Below, piece after piece: positions 45,646 through 57,900 of a stretch of 64,000 nt of DNA. The notes under the pieces were generated by a model. The model did no database searches. It saw only the letters and a program-made list of their open reading frames with translations, and was not told the DNA's origin. Each line of letters starts with the position of its first letter. The stretch's first letter is position 1. A program made the translations under genes and the position numbers. This DNA comes from Siphonodentalium dalli (Eukaryota; Mollusca; Scaphopoda; Gadilida; Siphonodentaliidae): assembly GCA_032622095.1 (NCBI GenBank), contig CP136064.1, positions 216,704,205-216,768,204 of the forward strand. The letters are read 5' to 3'.

Positions 45646-45995
45646 CTATGACAAGTGAACATCTATGGCAGTGAATATCTCTGTCCGACATACTGGACAT
45701 GATTTTGTACCCTCCATGATCTCTGTAGAACACATGTCACAGCACACTAAATGTGAACACGGTAAGAAGGCTGTGCCTAGTTTATTGTTCAGGCAAACTT
45801 TACACCTCATTTGGGTTTTCAGTTCATCATTCTCCTCGAGAAGTTTAGGATCTGCTCGGTTTCTCAACTGTTCATTCTCCCTCATCAACTGATCCATCAA
45901 CTGTCTCAACTGGCTGATTTCATCTCCCTTCCTTGTAATTTCTTGGGCATTACTCTCAGCGACACTCTTCAGCTGTGAATTTTCCTCAGAAGCTT
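45646..45995 (-). CDS. IAP last exon: coiled coil plus RING finger
   Basis: The first half continues the coiled coil (RQLMDQLMRENEQLRNR). The second half is an IAP-type RING: CKVC, LPCSHLVCCDMC and KSCPVCR, the C3HC4 pattern, ending IDVHLS with a TAG stop at 45646. RINGs of this family recruit E2 enzymes and dimerise through the C-terminal tail. No canonical AATAAA is seen in the 300 bases after the stop. Confidence 0.92.
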
Positions 45996-48900
45996 CTGTA
46001 AAAGTAGAACAATTACATCTGAGTTAATAAGAATAACAGGGGTGGGATATCAGGGTTAAATGGGTGAGGTGCATTGTGCATCATAAGTAGTACAGTACTG
46101 GGGAATCTGGTTAAAATCCTGATGAACTTCCATTTTCCCAGGTAATGGGAGAGTATCCAGATTTGTGTACCAATATCTGGAGAAGTCTATCAATTGTCAT
46201 TCAGGAGTCAGTCATTTCTAAATGTGGTGGTGCAATTTCCCACTTAACTTAACCTTAAATTAAATGCACGGTCCTTCACCTATGGTACCACTGAAAGTGA
46301 CATAAAACACAAACTAACCACCCACCCACAGTATAATGAGAATTCACACACTGTTTGGAATGCAGTTTTTATAACAAGATTCTTTTAAATGTCTTTAACA
46401 CGTTCACTGTCAACTACGATTTATCTCATTCTTTTGCGTGTAATTGAATGTGCATCAGCAGTGAATAAGTTAAGAAGATTTATGAGCTGTATCTCTGAGT
46501 CAGTGTAGAAATACTGTGTATTTAATGTCCTTAATTCTAATTCTCTCGTTTGTGAAAATGGTCTTTTCTTCTAAGGCCACATCAATTTAATAGCCTGGTT
46601 TACGGACACGGTCAAAAACTTTTTTCATTGTAAAGTATTGGGGTTTATTGGTCTCAAGTCACAGCTTCTGCCTCCTGCTTCCATTTGCAACAGACAAAGA
46701 CTCATATCTTAGCTCAAATTTTCTTAACTTCCAAACTAAATATAGTAAAATATCATGCAATAAATATATATACAGTCAATGTGTGACCATGAGTTGGGGT
46801 TTTGTTATTATCAAAGGGGCCGCCACTTGCACTCTCAAAAACAAAACAGACTTCTCTCAAATCAATTAGACAGTAAATTTGAGACTGATCTATCATTACC
46901 TTATCACAAACTAATGATATAAGTCAAATTATTAACTTGGTTACTATATAAAAGAATAAACATAAACACATGTTTAATAGTGTTACCATTGTTGATATGC
47001 AGGATCAAAAACACAGACAAAATAATAATGCAAAACTGTCATATTTCTGCCTAGTTTGTTATATATGAATCTAAACAATCACCAGGGTCAAAGGCTTACC
47101 ATATATTTATATAAATTTGGACATTATGTGTTATAGGCCCTCAACTCCATACAATTTTTTTTGCATTTTCATCTATTTAAAAACTGGAGTTGGGAACTGG
47201 ACACTTCAAATGCCAGAATCTGGTTAAAATTATAGTCAAGGTTGGTGATATCCCTTGGACAATTTTGTTTAATTCTCATAATCTAGGAAATTATGGTAAC
47301 ATGTAAATAATATTACAGAAAACTTAATTTTGATAGATAGGCTTATTCATTTCAGAGCACACTATAAGCCCTGTGTGTGGTGAATAAAATAGGTGACAAT
47401 TAAATCTTTTAATTTGTTTCTGCTTCTTATCCATGGTTTGATCTGTTTAATAAGAAGAAATAACAAAGTTCAATTTTAGAAATGAATTAAATTTATTGTT
47501 ATCACAAATACTGTGAACTTCTTGTACAGTTCCATGGTTTGTTGATCATTAGTGCAATGGAAATCTTTTTTCCACCTTCTGCATCGATTTCATTTCCTCC
47601 AACTGTTCGTAAACAGGCTATTAAATTGTTGTGGCCTAAATTGTGTTTCTGAAGATGATTGTACTGTTGCTGACACACCAACTAACCAACCCACCAATCT
47701 AATAAGGATGCTGCACACACTGGTATGAAATGCAATTTCTATAAAATTAAAAACATGCCTATGATGTCACTCCATTTTTCAAACCATCTGCACAGCCCAC
47801 GAATGGGTGGACAGGACCGACCATGTGGTATACATCCGCTGTTTTGGCCCAATTTCGGGTTAAACCATTCAGATCAGAGGTGACAGTTTAGATGAGGCCA
47901 TGTTTTAAGCCAGATAATAGCTGAAAACTGTACATTATTTCAGAGAATGGAAAAATCTCGGTCTGCGGCCTCAATCAATCCATTCACTGAAATAATTCTC
48001 AGTTATCAGCCATTATCCTATACATGAAAATGAAATTAAGTATCTATTTCATGGAAAAGAACTGTTCTATGGAATTTATCAGAGTTGCAATTATATTTGG
48101 TGGGTACTGGGCTTACTCATGAGGACCTCCATGTGCAAAAATTCAGTTGGCCTTCAGGTGCCGACTTACCATCATGTTTTATACCAATACCATATTAAAC
48201 ACAATAGGGTTGTATGATGAGTTCACAAGTTAACTTAGTTACACTAATGCTTATTAATCAAGCTAAATTCTTATAAAAACACAAAAGTGTGATGCAGGTG
48301 AACATACATCACTCTTCTGCATTATCAAAGTTAGTCCAAGTCTTCTCGTACTAAAACCAGCTAAGATATTGGGATGGAGATGCTGGTATTTAGTCCGAGA
48401 TCCTCCCGTATGGTCTCTTATGACACGAGTTAAGCGTTAATGACCCACTCAAATAAAACCACAATTATATGAAATAAAATATCACAATTGCGACAATAAA
48501 CAGATATTTTCCGCAGAAGACATGCTATTTGATCTGAAACCCACATCAGTTGTGAATTGAAAGCGGTAATTTAATGTGAAAAGAGACAATTACCGCACTG
48601 TTTACAAATTTTTAAAAGTATGCGAACTCAGTTGACCTCGCGACCTGCGTTCGGCATTTTCCGTTGTAAATATTCCGTAGATTTTCGACTAACCACGCAA
48701 ATTACGATGAATTCTCCATTGTAATCGTAATTATGTGTGTCAATAAATAAAAAATAAATAGATTAAGTAAACATTGAAGATATAAATGTAATACATTAAA
48801 TAAATTACGGGAATTAAAACCCTCTCAAAGTTTACAACAGTGTAAACACAACGAGCATTAGAATAAATATGGCGCTACATTTCACCAACATTTGGTGGAC

Positions 48901-51900
48901 TTCCGCGAAATTAAGATATATACTAAGCGAACAGAGCAATATACTGCTCTTGTTAAGCACACAAAAAAATCAAACTTGTATAAATTTTGAACCGTACGTT
49001 TGAAAAGTCCCACTAAAACGGAAGAACTATATTTCGAAACTGTGTGATTCGGTTCTCCGATTATTTTATCAACACAAAAGTCAAAATGCACATGGACGAA
49101 ACTCACACACATGTCAAGTCAGACACAAGAGTTCTAATTTGCTCCAATTTTGACAAGTTGCTTGCGAAAATTGTCAACAAAACTACCGTTCTGATCCTCC
49201 ATTATGTCATTAAGTTTTTAGTGCGGGAATTGTTCTCAAAGCACATAGGACTTTGGGGCGATCGGCTTTCGCCATTTTGTTCGGAAAACCCCGCGCTATA
49301 TATAGAAACGGAAACTAGTATACCCAAAACAAACTCCGGATTATGCCGAAGTGATTCGGACCACTTCGGCTTTCAGTTAAAACGTAAACAAACAGAGAAA
49401 AAAAGCGATGTTTGTGGCAATCAACCGGTATATTCTATGTGTAATTTAACATTAAAGTTAGATTATTATACACCATTATGACCATAAGATGTCTCTCTTT
49501 CCGATGTATATAGCATCATGTATTGATTTGTTAGGTAAATCGAGTAAAATACACCACAGATTCCCGCCACAGATCCTGGGCGTAAGTCGTGTCATAAGAG
49601 ACCATACGGGAGGATCTCGGACTAAATACCAGCATCTCCATCCCAATATCTTAGCTGGTTTTAGTACGAGAAGACTTGGACTATATCAAAGGATCCTACA
49701 AAAACACCAAGTCATTACTCCACATCCCATTGGATTTAATCTGATAGAGGTGTGAACAATAAGTGAGACATCCTTTGATTTTATTGATTTGATACCTCTT
49801 TGACCCAACAACTAAGAATTGAATAAGATGTGTATAATTCACAACAATATTAACACAAGTGTATACTGTTATACATCTTTATTATTTAAGAAACAACTGG
49901 AAAAAATAATAAAAGCACACAAGTGCTTGAGTATCTTCTCCTATTCTACAGAATAGAAAGACGTGATTGTATTTACCATCCAAATGCTCAAAATGGGGGT
50001 TTGTTTCTGACAGTCCAGGGAGCTGGTATGGTTGTCGTGTACCCTGTCTTAAGTTATTAGGTAGACATCCCCTTTGCCATAAAGGCATAAAAAATTATGG
50101 GCTTCATAATGAAAGCGTCAAATGCAAGAATAGGACAGTTTCACAATTAGACATCATGTGCAGTACATTTACTCATTAATGTTAATGGAGAGTGACAGAG
50201 ATGTCGGAACTGGATTCAATCTATCCAGGCTATTAGAATAAACATTACATTCGCTTCAAATTTACTTCTGATTGAAATAGTTTATTATAGCCCTATATGG
50301 TCAGCAGATTAAAACCATAACTGATTATAGCCCTATATGGTCAGCAGATTTAAATAATAACTGATTATAGCACTACGTGGTCAGCAGATTTAAACAATAA
50401 CTGATTATAACCCTACATGGTCAGCAGATTTAAACAATAATGGATTATAGCCTCACATGGTCAGCAGATTTAATCAATAACTGATCATAGCATTACATGG
50501 TCAGCAGATTTAAACAATAACTGATTATAGTCATGAAAGTGTTAAACAATAATAGATACAAAACACAGGCCCGAAGTATGATGTAATTCAGCAACATATA
50601 CTTCGTGTTTTGATGCTGACAAGGCAGAAAGCGCATCACTTGCGACACTGTCTGTAAAGACATTATGACGTCATATGAGGCTTCAGCTTAGATGAATGAA
50701 ATAGGGAAAGGAGCTTCTCTCCCCATGGCGTCAGGGAGAAGTGACGATGTGAAGCTATTTATTCCTTTTCCAAAGATTTATACCCAATATCACACAATTA
50801 AGATGATTATAGAGCTATGAAAGCTAAAATTATGTTCCTGTTCAGACATCATAATTACCTCTCCATACAATTCAATATATGAAATGACAGATGAAATCTT
50901 TAATGGCTGCTGGGGAGTCTGAAAGAGTTCTTTTGGACCATGAAGTATATAAATGAACATTGGCAGCAGCGTTTGAATATTATGTATCATAATCCATGAG
51001 TGATTTGAACTATTCATGTGTGTATTTCACTATTGCACAATGTTTGCTTCTGTTGCAGAAATAGCAGGATAAGTTACAAGAGTGTGGGGTCATTACACAA
51101 TTCTATTATTTATGATTTTGAGACATATTAGCAGCATCCAATCCAAACTAATATAATAAGAATCAGCAATCATGTTAAGAATGAAGAGCATAAGATAAAT
51201 AAATGAATGAGTAAATGTAAGTAAACTTCTATGTAAGAGCAACCTGAGGGTTATACTCACTCTGTAACTCTGAGTCTTTGTTCTGTACTTTCTCATTGAA
51301 CTGCTGTTCATTTAATCTAAGCTTCTCTCTGCAGTTATCCTCCACCTTCCTCTTCTCACCGATGACCGTATGCAGATTACCCCTCGCTTCCTCATACTTC
51401 TTTGTTACCTCCAGATTTCTGTCTATCGTTTCAGTCAGAGCTTTACCATCAGGGAAGAAACCACCTGCAGCATGAGATAAGATTATTTATAATAATTAAT
51501 TTAAGTTAAGGTCTTCCTGATACAAAGAAGATTTATAGCTAAACAAGGGTATCTACAACAATAATCAGACATTGGTTATCAGAGCTGTACTGATAAAAGA
51601 GAAAATTCCTTCTAAGTCAGTATCTGGGTTGTGACCCCAGCTCTGGAAGGTGACCATTCACTTATTGTTTCAAGTCAGGCATGAAATTTCAAGATTCACC
51701 AAACATTTACTATAATCAGTTGACAGAATATGATTAGTACTGCACGATGTACAAGTTTATCAATAAAACTTTCAACTTGTTGCTAAGATAATGTGTCTTT
51801 AATGAAAGCTAAACTTTTTCAGAAGTCTGAAATTTTAATAGGATAATGTTCTCCTTTTTAACATTATTAATTCAGACCAACTGGTGAGGTATCTTTATTA

Positions 51901-54900
51901 TTATGAGCATGTAGATTCTTGATAACACAAATGGTGGACTTAACTGGATACGATGAAGACCAACGAATCATTGGAAATTTTTTAGTTTGAATAAAATAGC
52001 TAGCTTCAGAGGTTGATACAAAGACTCGACTACATCATATATATATATATATCGGCTCTTAAAAATCATCATGAATGAGGGTGATGAAATTTTAGTCATT
52101 TTCACATTCAAAAGCTTCCAATATGCAATAAGATCATAATATATGACTACATGTTATCATAAAATATGATAACAGACATATTATGTTTATAGTGACTAAA
52201 TCCAATCCTTATCATCATGGAATTGAAATTTAAAGCTGAGTGGAGATTTCCCCAACTGAGTGACTAGACTGATGCTGCTATCTCAAAATCATATACTACA
52301 GTTACCACTTGTTGCTAGGTAATGATAATACTCAGATCAGTTTGGGTGACAAAACCTTAAAATGGGTCTGAAATCTGTAATAACAGTTTAATTTTTTTTT
52401 TTTTATTGTGATCTCAATAATGAAAAATATAGGGTAGTGGGACAAAAATATTGGGATCACCTGTCTCTGTTCTGTAGCCAACCCACCTACACTAGACCCA
52501 GATGAGACCTCCATTCCCATCTCAGCCATTGAAATGGGACACTGCACCGAAGAGCCCCCCCCCCCCCCCCACATGAGTCTGGTCGCTACCGGGGAAGCAA
52601 CCCCCTGAGACACAGAGTACATTCAGGTGACTGAAGGGGCTACTAGGCCCAAGGCGTTGTGGAACCCCAGGAGCAACCAGTCTCTACAAGATACTACAGC
52701 AATCTGTATGTGAAGCACCCACAGAGAAACGACCCACAAACAACAGTAGTAACAGTTAACCAACAACATAATCAAATAGATACTTTGGATGTATGTTACA
52801 TATATTTTCTCTGGGAGACACACTGAGGGAGATGACCACTAGTCATAGGTATGAATAGGACTCACGTGACATTTTATAGAATTCAAGAATACCATTTTGT
52901 ATCTGTTGGACAGTGTAGCCTTTCTGCTGTGCGTGATGGATGACATCTGGGCTGAGGTAGGTTTTACTTCGGAGACCAAAATCGGATCCAGGAGACAGAT
53001 CTGTGAGAAGATAAAATAAATGCAATGAGACTCAAGCAAAGTTAAGTTATTGTTCTCTAATTACACCCACTTCATTCTCTATTGTATTTTACCATTAGCT
53101 TAGAACGAGCAAATGCATTTAAATAGTATAACTGCATTGGGGGCGGATCACTTCAAAGTGACAGTTGAGCATATGAATTTTGTCACTATCATCATCATCT
53201 TTATTTGAGAACGAGTCTGTTTGACTCTTAGTCCCCGTTAATAATATAATCATTTACAATTTCGACGTCACAATAAATTGAGTAATACTGATTTCACTGG
53301 AGTGCACTATTTCAAAGTATAATGTTCCACTATCCGATTACCTTCCAAGCGGAAGTTCCTAGAAGGGTAAACGTTCTGTTTCCTTTTCAGTTCTATGCGG
53401 AGTTCATAGAGCTGTTCCATTTGCATTTTTTCACTGCCTGTTGTTTTACTGTCCTTTTTATTGTATCCGATAGCATCACGAATCATTTTGTCTCGAGTTT
53501 GTTTATTTTTCAGGACTATCTTGACCGGTCGATTTTTATTCGAAGACCTGTTGCCAAGTCTGTAAAAGGACAAGACATCGCTGTCATTAAATTTTGACAT
53601 TTCTTGTATTTTATTGCTTATAATGTGCCAGTCCTGTTCTCTTGAATATTCTTCTGTTTGTGACAATTCGGGAATATTTGCTATCACAATGTTGTGGTTC
53701 TTTGATTCTGAAATTCCAGTTGGTTCATTATATGCGTTCATGGGTTTTTTAAGTTTTTCTTCTATAATAGTTTCTAGCATAGTCTGTTTTTCTTGTATTT
53801 CTGTTCGCTGCTGTTCAAATAATCGTTTGTTTTTCTCTTCGAATTCTTTTATTAGTTTTTCTGATTTTCTTTTTGATGCCTCTAATTGCGTGTATGTTTC
53901 TCCCCGTTCAGTAGTTTGTTTTTCTTCACATCTATTTACTCTTTTTTCTAGTTTCAACATATTTGACTCTATTTTCTGTATTCTCTTTTCCATTTCTGAA
54001 GTGTGTTTTTCCACTTTTGTGTTGTACTTCTTTTCGAAGTTATCAATGAGCTGATCAACTTTAATTTTGATACACGCATCAAATTTGTCCATATTTGCTA
54101 TTACTTTTTCCAGCAACTTTTCGATGTGTAACATCCAAATACCCATATCCTCAGAGCTTAATTGTTCCCCGCGTTTTTGATTGCCAACATCACAATAAAG
54201 TTCCCTATTTTTAACAATATATCCAACTTATGATGCACTTTTGTGTTGATATAATCTGTTGAGATGTAATTATAAGGAATAATCTGTTTCCAAATATAAC
54301 TGCACAGTTTTAAAGACATTTATCGAACCCAAAACTAATATAAATTGCTTCGCGATTTATAACTTGTGATTAGGCAAATGTCTGTGTAATTAAATCTGGA
54401 AAAAAGAGATTATTCCTGAACTATTTAAGTATTGTAGATACATGTATGTGGAAATATACTATAGCTCAACTTGGGGAGGGGATAATTACAGTCAATGGAG
54501 CGATATGTGTAGAGAGTTTAAATGTTTAAGTAATACTAGAGGTCAGCCAGGAGAGCCATATGAAGTTTGGGATCAATAATCAATCAGATGAAAAATGTTG
54601 GCTATCGGGCCAAGTGGATTTAGTCATGTAAAGAGTAAAATCCAAGATCGCTGCCAGCAGCCATATTTTTCAACAAAATAAAGAACAATTTGACTGTCCC
54701 ATGGGGAGGCCACCTGGACGATCCATATTAAGTTTGGTGACAATCAGATCAGAAATGTGGCCAGTAGATTGTGCCAAAGGATTTAGTCATGCAAACATTA
54801 AAATCCAAGATGGCTGCCAACAGCCAAGTTTTTCATTAGCTAATTTTATTTAGCTTGTAAACAAGAGTTCACCCCAATGATCCATATGATGTTTGGTGAT

Positions 54901-57900
54901 GATCGGATGAGGGATGTGACCTGTGGGTTGTGCCTAAGATTTAGTCATGCAAAGAGTAAAATTCAAGATGGCTGCCAACAGCCATATTTTTCAATGAAAT
55001 TCAGACAAATTTGAAAGCTCCCATCGAGAATTTTGCCCGAAGATTCAAATGTATTTTTGTGACGATCAGTTCAGGTATGTGGCCTGTAGGGTAGCCAAAT
55101 GATCTAGTCATGCAAAGAGTAATATCAAAGATGGCTGCCGGCGGCCATGTTTTTCGTTGAAAATTGTCCAAATTTGATAGCTCCCATCTAGAGGTGATCC
55201 CAAACATGCCTGTAAATTTTCAAAGCAATTCTCCAATAACTGTGGACTGCAGGGTATGCCGATGGATCCAAATCTGAAATCCAAAAAAATGGTAAGCTCC
55301 CATTTAGAGGTCACCCCGAAGATCCATATGAAGTTTGGTGATGATTGGATGAGGGATGTGACCGGCAGGGTGTGCTAAAGGAAATTGTTGATGGACGCAT
55401 GCACACCCCAATGCAATACGCCAATTCAAGGCAATAGCTAAAACTTGACTTTGTCAAGTTAACCTAAAAAGGAACATTTGTAACATCAGAATCATAGGAA
55501 ATATGATAACACGTTCAAGTGGCTTAATTTGGAGTCACTGGGGTTGTGTAATTTAGTTTGTAAGTAATAAATCATCAAACGATTTTAACTTGATGATTCT
55601 TGAACTTATTATGCCCTACTGGCTGTTGATGACATTCTTCTTAACATTCATCCTCAAAAACTCAGTTATGAAACATTAGAGCTGCATCTGGATTTGATCC
55701 ATGACAATGACCACCTATAAAACTCATAAATCATTAACCCTTTCATGACGGGAGCTGCGCTGGTGCAGCATTAACGATCATGTGCCAGTGCATTCTCTTA
55801 TATATGTGAATCTCCCATATGGAGTCTCGCATATATTAGAGAATGCACTGGCTTACAAGGTCAAGATAAATATTGTTAGGCCAATGTATTCTCTTATATA
55901 TGTGAGGCTCCCTATGGGAGACTCGCATATATAAGAGAATACATTGGCACAGGGTTTTCTCAAAATTTCAGGTAGCTCCAGTCACGAAAGGGTTAAATGA
56001 TCAAATGAGATTCCAATGAAAAGGTATGAACCGATAAAATGTGGCCTTCGTCACACAAGCTCACGTAGTTTTGTTAATAGAGCTCTGCCCATAGAATAGA
56101 GATTCCAAATGAAAATGGCAGAAACCGATAAAAATGTGACCCTCACTATGAAAACTCACCCAGTTTTGATAATAGCTGCCCAGTGTGTTGCTGCTGCTGT
56201 GGTGATGAAGCGTCAGAATCTGACATCTCATTCTCAGAGGAACTGCATGTATTATCTGTGAAAAAAGCACGGAGATCCATTAATCCAATGCAACGCCTTA
56301 CTGTAAATTTTGACAATCGAGTTTAAAGATGTATTCAGGGTTCCAGGCTAATTTTTATGAAAACCATTTAACTTTTATTTACATTCTAGTGTATAAAATT
56401 AAATGTTCCGCACAAGAGGTGCTACATGAAAAATGCTAATTTGTTTCATATTGAATTTTCTGTGCATTTATTTCATATCGTTTCCATGTTTTAGAGAATC
56501 ACAAATAATTATTATGTTAATTTTTTTCAAAACAAAATGATAAATTATATAAATTTTCACAATCAGGTTTAAAGATGTATTCAGGGTTCCAGGCTAATTT
56601 TTATGAAAACAATTTTACTTTTTATTCCAATTCTAGTGCATGTTTAAGAAGTGCTACATGAAAGATGCAATTTTATATGATTTTGAATTTTCTATGCATT
56701 TATTTCATAATGTTTCAACGTTACAAAATATTTTCCTTTGGATATACAAGGTATCCTTATATGTAAAATAAATAATAGTATGCTTTCAAAGGTTTTGGAA
56801 CCCTCTTTAACCTGTTATATACTACATACTCATCCGCGAGTAGTTCCCTCAGGAAATGTCCAGATAATAAGTTCAACAAACGACCATAGGCCTTTTCATG
56901 AATTTATTATCTGAACATTTCCAATCAATAAATATGAACCATTCTGCTCTTGTATTATCCATTTTTACTGTATGTTGGATGATTTTATTGCCTGAACACC
57001 CCTTCAAATGAATAATAGACAATTCAATTGTATACTTTTATATCTAAATGGAAGAATCCATTCAGTTTAGAAAGGGTTGAGAAGCAAATGACTTTTGAAT
57101 ACGGAAAACAGAGATTCAATAATGTCTTACCACTTTCCGATATTTCAGTAGACTCTGGTGTAATTTCCATTGGAGCATCACCATCACTTGTGTCCTGAAA
57201 TAAAAAAAAAAAATTCAAACTGACATATGATATAAAATATACATATTTTTCAAAATAATGCCTATTTCTTATTGGAATACATGTAAGAATCTTAGCTACG
57301 CCATATAGTATTTCTATAGCTACAAAGTTGTGTTTCTTAACCATTTGAACCCGGCTGGCCGGTATTCTGGCCAGAACGTAATTGCATATATACATGACTG
57401 GCCGGCTTTTTCCGGCCATGATGTAATCTCGTTCTACCGTTGGCGTCGCAGTGTTGCACTTTATTTTTTATATTTCGATAAATACTCAATGTTAAAAAAA
57501 ATAAAATAGTATTTCATAAAATTCATATTATAATTGTATTATAATTAGCTGTCCAAAAAATATCGAAGTTGTGTTTGGCATAAAGAAGTACCAGCCGATT
57601 AAAAACTGGATACAGTCTCCATTTTATCACATTTCTGCAATTACGGCGCCGCCATATTGCTTCTCGCGACCTCTCATTTTGCGTTATGTCATATCGCCTT
57701 ATATGGCCCATAAGAGATCTAAAAATATATATTTATAGGTAGAAACTTTAGTGACGTATTCTTGTGGTATTTATAACTCCCAATGTGTGAAGAAATTCCC
57801 GCTAAATTATATAATTCGCACTAACGATTGTCAGATGTAAACACATGTCATACGAGTTTTGTTCAAGAATATGCAAACTTCTGAGTTCATTAATTCACAA

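Noticed and set aside
45665-45892. Plus-strand 75-codon frame
   Set aside because: Antisense to the RING exon, which has clear zinc ligands and a stop.
49044-49481. 145-codon plus-strand frame starting MIRFSDYFIN
   Set aside because: Between the arms of the inverted duplication; no recognised domain, no supporting splice sites, composition not clearly coding.
53322-54054. Plus-strand frames of 91 and 146 codons rich in F and S
   Set aside because: Antisense shadows of the retrotransposon ORF1 coiled coil.
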